A DNA stretch of 64,000 nt. It comes from Haematococcus lacustris. Taxonomy: Eukaryota; Chlorophyta; Chlorophyceae; Chlamydomonadales; Haematococcaceae. A program made the translations under genes and the position numbers. Every line of letters starts with the position of its first letter. The stretch's first letter is position 1. The stretch covers positions 1,360,911 through 1,424,910 of the forward strand of contig JASKMD010000004.1 in assembly GCA_030144725.1 (NCBI GenBank). Direction: 5' to 3'. The notes below the pieces were generated by a model. It ran no database searches and was not told the origin of the DNA. It was given only the letters and a program-made list of their open reading frames with translations. Positions 1-11,400 of the stretch are shown here, in pieces.

Positions 1-1034
<1,034 letters not shown>

Positions 1035-1422
1035 GGGCCAGGGGTTGAGGAGCAAAATCATAGATGTTGAGGGTAGCTGTATTTCCACTGCTCTTGTTAT
1101 CCGCCTGCATATTGTTTGGCTTACTAGGGGATTGGTGAGGAGGGAAGCAACACCCTGGTCATTCAACATCTTCCATTCCCTGCCAGCCTTGCTCACCCCT
1201 GACTTGCCCTGTCACCCTCCTGTCAAGAGGGTCATGACTAGGTGTATTGGGTTGCAAACTGGGCAAGCAGACGGGCAGGTGGGCAGGCAAGAAGGTAGGC
1301 AAACATTTAATGGGCAGTCATCCCTGTAGGCTGGGTGGATTACAAGAGCCATGTTTGCCATGCGCCAAGTAGTAAGTAGGTGACATCTAGCATGACCCTG
1401 CACCTGGCCCCGCCTGATGCAG
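1035..1422. other. Stretch between the hexamer array and the first SET exon
   Basis: Unique sequence with no exon I can support. It probably belongs to introns of the SET gene whose last exons follow. A short GGCAG-rich patch lies at 1259-1300. Confidence 0.4.
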
Positions 1423-2872
1423 CTCTTCCAAGCAGTGCTTCCGCCCCTCTGACCTGCGCTACATCAAGTGAGTGAGAGGATGGTCCTAGAACAGCCAACA
1501 CGCACCTCTGCCTGCTCTAACATCAGTTGGTTACCTACCGGCCCACCCACCCACCCACCCACCCACCCACCCACCCACCCACCCACCCACCCACCCACCC
1601 ACCCACCCACCCACCCACCCACCCACCCACCCACCCACCCACCCACCCACCCACCCACCCACCCACCCACCCACCCACCCACCCACCCACCCACCCACCC
1701 ACCCACCCACCCACCCACCCACCCACCCACCCACCCACCCACCCACCCACCCACCCACCCACCCACCCACCCACCCACCCACCCACCCACCCACCCACCC
1801 ACCCACCCACCCACCCACCCACCCACCCACCCACCCACCCACTGCTCCCCTGCCTCCTAGGTGCTGCTGCGGCGCTGCCGCTTGCCAAGGCACTGTCTTT
1901 ACCCCGGGGAGGCGGGTAGTTTGCAAGCCCCCCGACACTGCTGCTGTGGCAAGCACCCCCCCACCCGATCGAGCAAGTAGCAGGGTGTCAGACATACCGG
2001 GCGCGCCTTGCAGGATTGAACCAGGACTCATACCCCCCAGGTCACGTACTCCCCAGCAGGAAGCTCGTGCAGAGTGCCCAGTGCCAATGCAGCTGCTTGA
2101 TCATTGGGACTGTGGCACGCCCGTCCTCAGCTCAGCAGCTGAGTCCGCGCAAGGAGGGGTAGGGAAGGGGGGCAGGGTAGGAAGGAGGCTGGAGGTTACG
2201 CCTTACCAAGCTGGTCTTGGTAGGGATGGTCGAGCTGGGGCTCCGCGCTACCCCACCAAAGCCACGGCTCGCAAGCGTGGTGTAGGTGGTGGCAATGGCT
2301 CTAAGCGCGGCCGGCGCTCTCATCACACCCAACGCCCGCCGCCTCATGCTATGGACAATCCTTGTGAGCCTCGGCAGAGGAAGATCCAACTCCTACCTCC
2401 CCAGGCTTACCCTTGGGCAGGGCTGGCCCATGGATGCACCCCCTACTCTTCCCCTTTTGCTCCACCCCCTACATCCCTAGGAGCAGCTTGTGAGGCATCC
2501 ATGGCAACAACACGGCCATCCAGTGCTAGCTTGAAGGTGGGAACAACAACAATTGTTGGAGCAGGTGGGCATCACTATGAAACAAGACAGCCTACAACGG
2601 TGGGTTGGGAGCAGCAGGGCAAGCGGCCTTCATCATCGAGTCTTTGCACTGTGGAGAACAGCGTGCGCAAGGAAATGATGACCGGCGTGATGGGACCTGC
2701 GGCACAAACAGACAGCGAGATGGTGACGGGCACAGAGGCATGGCACCATGATGACGTCGGACACACTGTTCATAGCGTGGCTACTGCAATCGTCCGCCCA
2801 AGCTCCTCCGTGGAAGCGCGGTCTAAGGCCACCTCACTCAATGGCCTGGTGAAGCGGAAGCGGCTACTATGA
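1423..2872 (+). CDS. C-terminal exons of a SET-domain (post-SET) protein, partial
   Basis: I infer two exons: 1423-1467 (acceptor GCAG, donor CAA/GTGAGT) and 1861-2872 (acceptor CCTCCTAG, stop TGA). Spliced, they read DLRYIKCCCGAAACQG, which fits the post-SET zinc motif C-x-C-x4-C that closes the active site of many histone-lysine methyltransferases. The catalytic SET core must lie left of the window. The last exon continues for about 310 codons of low-complexity, basic sequence ending KRKRLL, without a domain I recognise. The intron between them is almost entirely a CCCA array reaching to within 20 bases of the acceptor. The splice model and frame continuity are seen in the sequence. The function is inferred from the post-SET motif only. 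A pseudogene cannot be excluded. Confidence 0.55.
1542..1842. repeat. Tetranucleotide array (CCCA)n
   Basis: About 75 perfect copies of CCCA on the plus strand. It fills most of the inferred intron 1468-1860 and ends just before the acceptor, so on the RNA it would act as a very long C-rich tract. Frames through it (THPP or GGWV repeats) are not genes. Confidence 0.97.
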
Positions 2873-3302
2873 TTTAGGAAGTGTTGGCCATGACGGCGGC
2901 AGTTGTCAATGCGCAACAACACATTCTTAGCTTGCCTAGGGAATGACTTTGTTTCTCCTCAAGACTGAAGCTGAGGCGGAACGGACATCCCTTTGGAGGG
3001 GAGAAATGTATGGGCGCGCTCTAGCGTAGTCCCTTAGTGTCGTTTGGGCTGTCGCGGTAATCCCGAGGCAGCTACAGGATACCAGTCACACACGTCAATG
3101 TGAGATGGCAGGTAAAGCCTAGCTGTAAGCGTAAGCTGTGAGGATAACTGGTTCAATTCCAGGGGGTCCCGTCCTAAGCCCAGGCCTTCTCACGGTGGTG
3201 CCTTGTGGCCGACTGTTACAGTGGCCGCGGCTCGAGTGCCCTCAGTGTTACATATGGTGCAAACGGTCCAGTGTCGCCTAAATTGTAAACGACCTCGGCT
3301 TT
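2873..3302. other. 3' flank of the SET gene with tRNA-like B-box
   Basis: Probably the 3' untranslated region and flank of the preceding gene. TGTAA polyadenylation-type motifs occur near 3124 and 3285. Positions 3150-3160 match the pol III B-box consensus exactly (GGTTCAATTCC), with a loose A-box-like string about 30 bases upstream. No full cloverleaf can be drawn, since there is no room for an anticodon arm. It may be a decayed tRNA-derived SINE. Confidence 0.35.
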
Positions 3303-4085
3303 TCCAGACTCATTTCTACACGGATTTACAAGCTGATTGAAGCGTCAGAATGCGGCCGCGCTGAGCCACACGCTGAGCTGGTCGGGCATGTTGAAGGTAT
3401 CCGACCCTACCGAGCCTGCAGACTTGATGTACGTTGACCCAGTAGTAGTGAGCCCCTGTTTAATGCGATGGATAGTGCGCGATGTGTTAGGAGCCCGACC
3501 TCATGTCCAACATGAAAACCAACATGCGCTGGCTCAGGGGCTCTGGAACTAGGAGGAGACCACAGTAGGAGCACAGCAGTGGCAAATGCATCAATCCCTT
3601 GTTAATTAGGCTCCAGAAGGTGGGCAAACCCACCTCCATGCTCCCCACTCTGCTGATGCTAGTCTCATGACCATCGAACTCAATCGAACTCTCCAGCCTT
3701 TCGTCACTAGCTAGGGAACTCACTGTGGACCCCCTGCCAAAGTCTCAACTCATCCTGAGTTATCCCAAGAGGTGTTTTAGAAGATGGCGTGTGCACATGC
3801 CTGCAGGCATGGGCTTGTGTTGTGGGGAAGTCATCCAGCCCATCAGTCTTCTGTGTATAGTGGCTATGGACCTGTGAGTGGTGACATGTTTCAGTGTGAC
3901 ATGTCGCTCTTAAGCTAGTTTTCTAACAGTTTATGTAACGCAAGATCTGTGCTCCTCAACAGCTTGTCCTCCAAATTTCACCCCTACAAATGGAGGGGGG
4001 GCAATGCTGCCCGCTGTGCGTGTTGTGTAAAGTTTGCCCCAGCTGGCAGCACTGGCTGGGTGGAGATCCATGTGGAGGGGGAAAC
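3303..4085 (+). repeat. Dispersed repeat, copy 1 (inverted partner at 26730-27368)
   Basis: The reverse complement of about 26730-27368 aligns over most of this stretch with moderate divergence. Shared landmarks are the GAAGCGTCAGAATGC region, the GATGTACGTTGACCCAGTA region and TTGTTAATTNGGCTCC. Copy 1 has about 165 bases (roughly 3808-3970) that the other lacks. Both read in one frame as a similar peptide (IEASEC.RAEPHAELVGHV), so the repeat may derive from a gene or transposon exon. Confidence 0.8.
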
Positions 4086-5311
4086 AGCTTCGTACCGCTC
4101 CGGACAGAGTCTACAAGCCATCGGCCAGGTCACAACCCAAATGTATGATGTCATCACGGCCTGCAAAATCCTCAAGCCTTCACAGGTTCCACTGGCCCAT
4201 AGAACTTGCGCTGAGGCTGCTGGCAGGGGCAGGAGCTAGCCAGCCAGCTCCAGCCCATGCCCAGTCTTTGCACCACACCCACGCAAGCAGCTGCACAGCC
4301 TGGGCCAGCCCATGCGCCCTGCCCCCACCATCTCCCAGACCACCACCCATCACAGTCTCAGCTGCAGGGACTGCTGCACCTACCGGGGCTCTCCATCCTC
4401 ACCAGGCCTGTTACCAACCTTGTGACCTCACCTGCCGAGGAGCAGCAGCCCATCATGTGAGTGCCCCTGCTAGATGATGGGCTGACATGGCAAGCCAGTT
4501 GTTCAACATCAGCTGCACACTCAGATTGCAGCCAGTTTTTGCCTACTCAACCTAGCACCTTGGTGGTAGCACCATTCGTCACACTCCTGTGTGTGGTGTC
4601 ATGCAGACACACCACTGAGGAGCAGGACGAGCAGAGCATGCCCCCAAGCATGCCCCAGCAACAACAATGGCTCTAGCCTGACCTTCGTTGAACTGCCCTG
4701 CCCTTCTTTGGTCCTTTGGCTGCAGGCAATTGCTGCTGAAGTTCTCCAGCAGATACAGCAAGTACCCACACTGTTGCGCCTTCTGCGGTCACAGCCTGAT
4801 AGCAAGGTGATTGTCAACACTGCAAGATGCTGAGGTACAGCTTGGCCGACTGGAGTTTGCGCTGCAGTACATCATGCAACCTAGGTAACAAGGGAGGGAG
4901 GGGCAGGGGCAGGGGCGGGGGGTGGGGCCTGGAGTGGGGACAATGACTGAGGCACATGTGAAGCTGAAGGTACAGCTGAAGGTACAGCTGAAAGCTACTT
5001 GCATGCTACCTGCCCTGCCATGATGTGTTGCAGGCCCTTCTCGACATCCCAGTTGGCAGCACTACCTAAGGAGCAGGGTCCTGGCACCCCCGCACCCTTG
5101 CAGCAGGGGGCCATCCACTGCGAGGTCAATACGCCGGCATACAGCATGCCATCAGCCTCCATGCAGCCACTCATCCAGCCCCAGCCTCAACCCCAACATG
5201 AGCCTAGCCCCAGCCCCTGCCCCAGCCCCCACCCCAGCCCCCATGCCAGCCCCAGTCCTGGTCCCCACTCCTCCCCTCATCCCAGCCCTCGCCACCACCT
5301 CAGCCCTCATA
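4086..5311 (+). other. Possible host-gene exons in unique sequence
   Basis: No gene is firmly supported. The best candidate exon is 4726-4806 (acceptor CTGCAG, donor AAG/GTGATT), reading AIAAEVLQQIQQVP and onward as an amphipathic helix. A further helical stretch follows around 4828-4890 (DAEVQLGRLEFALQYIM) before a GTAAC donor-like site. From about 5190 to 5310 the sequence becomes CCAGCC-rich minisatellite, into which LINE copy A inserted. Exon assignment is inference only. Confidence 0.25.
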
Positions 5312-6561
5312 GCCCCCCCCGGGCAGCGGGCGAACCGGAGGTGGCAGCGGTGGCTGATGGGGCCCTGCGGGAGCTGGAGCTCAAGTGGGAGGCCAGCGCG
5401 CAACAGGTGGCAGGCCAGGGGGCAGCGGGGGAGCGGGAGCAGCAGGGCAGGGATGTGGAGGAGCGGCTCCCCGAGGAGGTGCAGGGCAGCCAACCGCCTC
5501 GCTGGCTTGACACCTCCGCCAGGGCGCACCAGCGACCCTCGCCGCAGATGAGGGCGGCCCAGCAGGCTGAGCGGAAGCTGGAGGCCCAGCAGCGGCGTGG
5601 GGGCAGGCAGCCAGTTGCTCAGCCCGCCCCCCGGTCCGACACCGTGGACCAGCTGGCTGTGGGTGTTCAGGCGGGCCAGCCGTGTGCGAAGGTGTGGAAG
5701 GAGCTGCTAGACCCCACCCTCCGTCGGGAGCATGTCATCGTGGCCTGGCGGGTGCTTCACGCCAGCCTCATGGTGGGGGCCTTGTGGGGCCACATCCTCA
5801 AGGGTACGGCTGCCCCGGGCTCTTCCGCCTGCCGCTTCTGCCAGCCGGGGCACTTGGAGACCCTCACCCACGCCTTCCTGACCTGCCCCGCCGTGGTCCC
5901 AGCCTGGGAGTGGGTGCTGGACGTGTACGGCCGCCTCACAGGCACCCGCCCACCTTCAGGCGACGCCATGCTGCTCCTCAGTGGGCGCCCCACCTGCGGC
6001 GAGGCCCCCCCCTTTCAGCCCCCTGACAGCCTGCTGTGGCTGCGGCTGCGCGTTGCCTACCTGGGCGCAGTGTGGCGCCTCCGCAGCTCAGGAGCCGCTA
6101 CAGCCCTGCAGCCACAACAGGTGGCGAGGCGGGTCGTGGAGGAGGTCATCTCCACCCTCACCACGGCCGTCAAGCGTGACTGGCATCGGGTGGGGAGGGA
6201 CATCCGCGTGGGCCTCTGCGGCGATGTGCCCTCCACCTGGTTTAAGGGAAAGGACCCGGAGCTGGACGCGGCCCACTTCGACCAGCTGTGGCCCGAGGCG
6301 TGGGGGGGCTGGTTCGCCAAGCAGCCTAGGAGGGAGCGGAGGGGAGGGCAGGAGGGGGTAGAGGGGAGGGTTGGGGCAGGAGGAGTGGAGGAGGAGAGGG
6401 CAGCAGGGAGGCCTAGGCATGGGGAGGGCAGGGCGCAGGGGGGGGGGAGAGCTAGTAGTTCGCCTCTCCTTGCAGTGGCCCGTCCCCTTCCCCGTCGAGC
6501 CAGCCTGAGCTTCAGGGTTGCTGGTGGGGGCTTAGGGCGTTCGGTGGGTGATATGGGCTAG
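5312..6561 (+). pseudogene. L1-like LINE ORF2 C-terminal fragment (zinc-knuckle region)
   Basis: C-terminal part of the LINE polymerase protein, cut off upstream of the reverse transcriptase by 5' truncation; the open frame begins in host sequence at about 4999. It contains the zf-RVT-like cluster (CRFCQ, then HAFLTCP) around 5830-5887. A conserved tail follows: RDWHRVGRDIRV, then WFKGKDPELDAAHFDQLWP near 6177-6297, and a Gly/Arg/Glu-rich end. Unlike the tandem units, this copy reads through the region after YLGAV without a stop, so it shows the intended C-terminus. It has no catalytic domain left and is a dead fragment. Confidence 0.85.
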
Positions 6562-6972
6562 GCTTCGGGGGGCTGTCTGGGTGTCAGGGGACCGGGCTTA
6601 GGTGGTCTTGGTTTGAGCGTTGGGGGTAGGGTTCTCGGTTTCAGGTCGAGGGGCGGAACTTAGGCTCGTGTGAGTGTGGGTAGTTCTGTGGGGAGGGTAT
6701 GGGGAGGGTATGGGGCTGGGTCTGGAGCTAGGGTGGAGGGCGTTGGTGTGGGGGAGTGTCTTGACGTTGTCCTAGGGAGGGGGTTGCTTGGGTTGTGTGG
6801 ACCTTTGCATGTGGGGTGTGGACCTTTGCTTGGGGTGTGTGGACCGCTGTGTTTGGGTGGGGTGCTTGGGGCTCGTGTATGGGGGAACCTTGTTTTGTAG
6901 TAGTCTTCTCTTTTCATCTTTTCTTTAGTGTCAATTACTCTCTTGTAATGCTCCTCCCTTAAAAAAAAAAAA
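5312..6972 (+). mobile_element. L1-like LINE, copy A, 5'-truncated with complete 3' end
   Basis: The sequence matches the LINE units at 35506-60964 from the run of C before GGGCAGCGGGCGAACC to the 3' end. It ends with TGTAA at 6944-6948 and a 12-base poly(A) tail at 6961-6972, the hallmark of target-primed reverse transcription. It keeps 104 bases (6075-6178) and about 300 bases of 3' untranslated region that the tandem units lack. It is therefore the best local reference for the family's 3' end. Confidence 0.92.
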
Positions 6973-7311
6973 TAGCAGCCCCCGCACCAGCCCCCACCCC
7001 AGCCGCCCCAGCTGCAGCCCTAGCCCCGACCCCTGCCCCTGGCACGACCAAAACCTTGCCTGTCTACAGGCCATCAGCCCTGCTGAACGGAGCAGGTGGC
7101 TGTGCGAGGTGAAGGCAACCTTGTCACCCAGCACCATACAGTTCCTCAGAGAGAGGAGGGCTGCCAAAGCTGCAGCATGTTGCTGCCCCCCTCACTTCCC
7201 CTCCCCCTCCCCATTCCCCTCCCCCAGCTCCAGCCCCAGCCCGCCCCCACCAGCCCCACCCCCTTCAGCTGCCACCCGTGCTGCCACAACGCAACGTTGT
7301 GCACCACACAG
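6973..7311 (+). other. Spacer between LINE copies A and B, possible host exon
   Basis: CAGCCC-rich sequence. After a CTACAG acceptor-like site near 7069 it is open as AISPAERSRWLCEVKATLSPS and onward, then turns into C-rich low complexity. It may be a host exon interrupted by the LINEs. No family is recognised. Confidence 0.25.
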
Positions 7312-8841
7312 CGACCCTGGCAGCCTCTGACCCACAGCCTGCTGGCAGACCCCTCCCACGGCCTCAGCACGTGGGTCATCACCGACCCCACCGCCCCCCC
7401 TCGCGAGGCATCAGCCCGCGGCTGCAAGCTCACGTGGCGGCCCTGGCTGAGCTCAAGCTGTTCCGTGCGGTGCCCCCCGCTGGCCAGTCCTTCTTCTCGG
7501 TGCTGGCGGAGCCGCTGTGGTACAACGCGCAAGTCCGCATGAACCCAGCAGCGAGGGAGGCAGCAGCTGAGCAGGGTTGGACCCACGTCCGCCACGCGAG
7601 GGAGGCCCTGCATAGCCCCCAGCTGGAGGGGGAGGCTCGATGGGCTGCCGACCTGGTCAGGGCTTGCCTCCCCGAGCCCTGGCAGGGCATGGTGGACCGC
7701 CTGCAGCCTCCTCAGCCGGAGTGGGAATGCCTGAGGGTTGGGCCAGGGGTGGGGTTTGTGATGCGGCGCCCCCCCCTGCTCCAGCCCTCCCACTGGGTGG
7801 GCCCCAACGGCCGCCTCTACCCCCTAGACCCCACAGGGCAGGGGCCCCTAGGAGCTTTCTGGGCGGAGGGAGGGGCGGCCTGGGAGCCAGCAGCGGTGGC
7901 CCGGCTCAACAAGCCCAGCTACAGGCTGACTCCGGAGGAGCGAGCCACGCACCTCCGCCCTCTACCCGCCCAGCATCACGTGGCGCAGGAGCAGGCTCAA
8001 GGGCAGGAGCAAGGAGGAGCCAGGGCGATTGGCAGGGGAGGGGGGCGGGCAAGGGGGCGGGGCGGGGGCAGGGGGCGAGGGCGTGGAGGAGGTGGAGGGC
8101 GTAGGGGCGCAGGGGGCGGAACGGGAGGGCAGGCTGCCGACCCAGCTGACGAGGGGCCTAGCACCTGGCCTAAGGAGGAGTGGCTCTTGGGCCCCTAGGC
8201 TCACCTGCAGCTGGACCCTCAGGTGTGGGGCATGGGCACCACCACCCTCCTGGACTTCTCGGTCAAGCATGCCAGGGTGCGCCTCCACCAGCTCCAGCGC
8301 GTCAGTGCCGACCCCCTCTACCCACCAGGTGGGGGCCTGTGGCCAGCGCTGTAGGGTGTGCGCCCCCCCCGGGCAGCGGGCGAACCGGAGGTGGCAGCGG
8401 TGGCTGATGGGGCCCTGCGGGAGCTAGAGCTCAAGTGGGAGGCCAGCGCGCAGCAGGTGGCAGGCCAGGGGGCAGCGGGGGAGCGGGAGCAGCAGGGCAG
8501 GGATGTGGAGGAGCGGCTCCCCGAGGAGGTGCAGGGCAGCCAACCGCCTCGCTGGCTTGACACCTCCGCCAGGGCGCACCAGCGACCCTCGCCGCAGATG
8601 AGGGCGGCCCAGCAGGCCGAGCGGCAGTTGGAGGCCCAGCAGCGGCGTGGGGGCAGGCAGCCAGTTGCTCAGCCCGCCCCCCGGTCCGACACCGTGGACC
8701 AGCTGGCTGTGGGTGTTCAGGCGGGCCAGCCGTGTGCGAAGGTGTGGAAGGAGCTGCTAGACCCCACCCTCCGTCGGGAGCATGTCATCGTGGCCTGGCG
8801 GGTGCTTCACGCCAGCCTCATGGTGGGGGCCTTGTGGGGCC
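7312..8841 (+). mobile_element. L1-like LINE, copy B, left part
   Basis: The sequence is homologous to the LINE units from CGACCCTGGCAGCCTC to TTGTGGGGCC. The same copy resumes at 25031 with GGGCCACATCCTC, so the 16-kb minus-strand element between them is an insertion flanked by duplicated GGGCC. The copy is truncated at both ends and has no poly(A) of its own. Compared with other units it carries TGG-to-TAG stops at 8196-8198 and at about 8352. Confidence 0.9.
7312..8841 (+). pseudogene. L1-like LINE ORF2 fragment between RT and zinc knuckle
   Basis: It covers the region downstream of the reverse transcriptase: a conserved segment (SFFSVLAEPLWYNAQVR, WAADLVRACLPEPWQ), a Gly/Arg-rich linker around 8030-8130, and the coiled-coil-like Gln/Glu/Ala segment before the zinc knuckle. 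Two in-frame TAG stops replace tryptophan codons. The reading frame runs into the inserted element's tail after LWG. It is non-functional. Confidence 0.85.
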
Positions 8842-8945
8842 AGAAGAAGAAGAAGAAGAAAAAGACTACTCCGGTATTCACCGGCGTGCATTAAGGGAGG
8901 AGCTACCGCCTGGGGCGCGGCCTGCTCCCACCATCCAGCCAAAGA
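8842..8945 (-). other. RandI 3' terminus: two hairpins plus TTC-rich tail
   Basis: On the minus strand the element ends with a GGAGC...GCTCC hairpin and a CCGGT/ACCGG hairpin with a four-base loop, then a pyrimidine tail of TTC repeats abutting the GGGCC target. The last ~70 bases before the tail are nearly identical to 20681-20750 (plus strand), the 3' end of the 599-bp element. This shared end is the likely template-recognition structure for the reverse transcriptase. Confidence 0.75.
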
Positions 8946-8958
8946 AGAGGCGTCCCCC

Positions 8959-10303
8959 CTACCCTCCCCCCCCTTTGGTAGCCCTGAGTCTGTAGCTTGT
9001 CTTTGCAATAGAGTGGGCTGCCTCCATAGCGTGCCTAGTTAACTTGTTGAGCAGCTTGGTAGTGTTGGCTTGTGTGATCCCGAGGGTTAGGAGGTGTTGC
9101 CGTGTGTGCGCTTCGTAGGTTATGCCCCCTATGCCTAGTAGGATTGGTATGATAGCGACCATATGGTCTTCCTTGCGTATGGTCTCGGCTAAGTGGGTGT
9201 GTTGAGTGAGTGCCTTGTTTAATTGGTCCGTCCACCGTGAGTCCGAGCAGTATTTGATTTCTATGATACAGACCCGCTTGGTGTCCTTGCCGTCCTTGCT
9301 TGCCTTCTTATGAGGGAGCACCATGAGAATATCCGGCCTAGTGGTGTGTTTAGTATCTTCTGGTTTCAGTCCGAGTGTTTGGAGTGTTGTGTGTAGCGTG
9401 TCGCTCGGGAGGTCCACGCTTTCCTTAGCGCCCTTCTCCCAGCTGCCGGTGTCCGCAAAGCTGATGTACCCGCCTAGGGTTCCCTTGCTTATAGCTTTAG
9501 TGATGAGGCGGCCCGCCCCGTTGTGCCTTTCTTGCACCATCGGTAGTGTCTCGCTGCAGCCCGAGAGGAGGTGAGTGGCGCTATCCGCCTCCCCGCAGAG
9601 CGGGCATCGGTCATCAGTCGCCCGTTTCCAGCGCATAGCTAGTTTCTGGTTGTATAGCCCTCCGGTACGATAGAGTAGGGCAGTGCGTTGCGCGTGGGTG
9701 GAGATGTTCGTGTCGATCATCACTCTTTCGCCTGCTCCTTTCGCCGCGGCTTTGGTGATCTCCTGAGTCATCTGGTAGTAGATACTGTCTTGATTGGCAA
9801 GGCCCAACTTGTGTTTGCGGTGCATGTGTGCCCGCACGCTTTGGCGGCAATCCGGCAATGGGGCGGGGGATTCGCCGTCGGCTTCGTTGCTGAGCCAGTT
9901 CTTCGTCTCATTCCGTGTGGTCGGGCTGTAGGCCGGGGTGTTGGCGAGCTCTGGGTGTAGCGCCGCATACTTGGCGAGGGCATCGGCGCCTTCGTTGCCG
10001 ATGATGCCCGAGTGGGCCCTGACTTTGTAGAAGTGGATCGTGGCGGGGCTGTCGATGATGAGGGTGGCGATAGCGGTCAGGATGTCGTTGTGTCTGTGGG
10101 TGATGAGCGACATCGGGTTAGCGAGGGCTCTGCGGATCTGGTAGAGGGAGCAAAGGCTATCGGTGGCGATACGTTTGGCCCCCGCTTTGAGTGCCGCGTG
10201 TATCGCCGTGAGTTCCGCCCTGTTAATGGTTTTGCTTTCTGGGTCGTTTAGGGCGGCTGTGATGAGGACGTTGTTCTCCGGGATATCTGAGGTATAGGGA
10301 AAA
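8959..10303 (-). pseudogene. RandI polyprotein C-terminus: RNase H (part), CCHC finger, restriction-like endonuclease
   Basis: Reading on the minus strand from 10303, the frame resumes the RNase H fold after the 3-kb insertion. It shows RAELTAIHAAL (catalytic Glu), RIATDSLCSLYQIRRAL (Asp) and HSGIIGNEGADALAKYAA (C-terminal His/Asp). A CCHC finger follows (CPLCGEADSATHLLSGC, about 9555-9612). Then comes a PD-ExK nuclease with RPD at 9331-9339 and EIK at 9253-9261, the restriction-like endonuclease of early-branching non-LTR elements. The stop is next to the 3' terminal hairpins. This segment itself looks intact. It is a pseudogene because it is cut off from the rest. Confidence 0.88.
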
Positions 10304-10749
10304 ATATAGGCGTCCTTATTTTCTCATAATGGAGGCATAATAGGGGCATAATAAGGGGTCAACCGCGCCGGTACTCAGAGCTTACAATCGCACGCTTACA
10401 AAAACGTGATGGCCTGATGCTAATGTGACCCTGCAGACGTCGATGGCCTAGCGAGTTGCACGAAATGAATGAAAGAAATCAATCGCTGCACCATTCCAAT
10501 GCCAAGCCAAGCATGAAGCCAAGCATGAATGCAACATGCCCTGGTGCTGGCACACACAGCTGCTCATTGGCAGAGAGGAAGGCCATGGCATCAGGGCAGA
10601 CTCCCTGGGGAACGTATGGCCATGGGGCGGGGGAAGGGTACAGGGGCCGCATGACTAGGGCCAGGCTGTATTGAACATGGCGCGTTGAAGCCCCCGATAG
10701 GAGCGGAGACTGCCTGCGGGCTGTTTAGGACATAGAAGGACATAGCATA

Positions 10750-10909
10750 GAACATAGCAGCGGCAGCAGGGGCAACAACGGCAACACTGGCAGGAGCAGA
10801 AGCTGCAGCAGCAGCATCATCAGCATCAGCGGCAGCAGCAGCAGTGGCTACAGCGGCAACACTGGCAGCAGCGGCAACACCGGCAGCAGCAGCAGCAGCA
10901 ACTCGCGCG

Positions 10910-10940
<31 letters not shown>

Positions 10941-11400
10941 CAGTGGCAGCAGGGGCAACAACGGCAACACTGGCAGCAGCAGAAGCTGCAGCAGCTTCAG
11001 CATCAGCATCAGCAGCAGCGGTAGTGGCTACAGCGGCAACACTGGCAGCAGCGACAGCAGCGGCAACACCGGCAGCAGCAGCAGCAGCTCGCGCGGCAGC
11101 AGCAGCAGTGGCAGCAGCAGCTCGCGCGGCAGCAGCAGCAGTGGTGGCATCAGTGGCAGCAGGGGCAACAACGGCAACACTGGCAGCAGCAGAAGCTGCA
11201 GCAGCAGCAACAGCAGCAGCAGCAGCAGCTCGCGCAGCAGCAGCAGCAGCAGGGGCAACAACGGCAACACTGGCAGCAGCAGAAGCTGCAGCAGCATCAG
11301 CAGCAACAGCAGCAAGCGGCAGTGGCTACACCGGCAACACTGGCAGCAGCGACAACACCGGCAGCAGCGGCAACACCGGCACTGATGGCAGCAGCAGCAG
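10750..11400. repeat. GCA-rich minisatellite inside the 3-kb insertion
   Basis: Degenerate GCAGCA-type repeat with recurring modules of the type GGCAACACTGGCAGCAGC. All frames are open as Ala-, Ser- or Leu-rich runs because of base composition. I do not regard any of them as genes. Confidence 0.85.

Noticed and set aside
3098..3172. tRNA gene
   Set aside because: A good T-arm and B-box are present, but there is no anticodon arm and no matching acceptor stem.
6075..6178. 104-base segment of LINE copy A as an intron absent from the tandem units
   Set aside because: The ends are not GT-AG in any phase allowed by the GTG microhomology, and the segment codes for conserved-looking protein in frame. 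A deletion in the units fits better.
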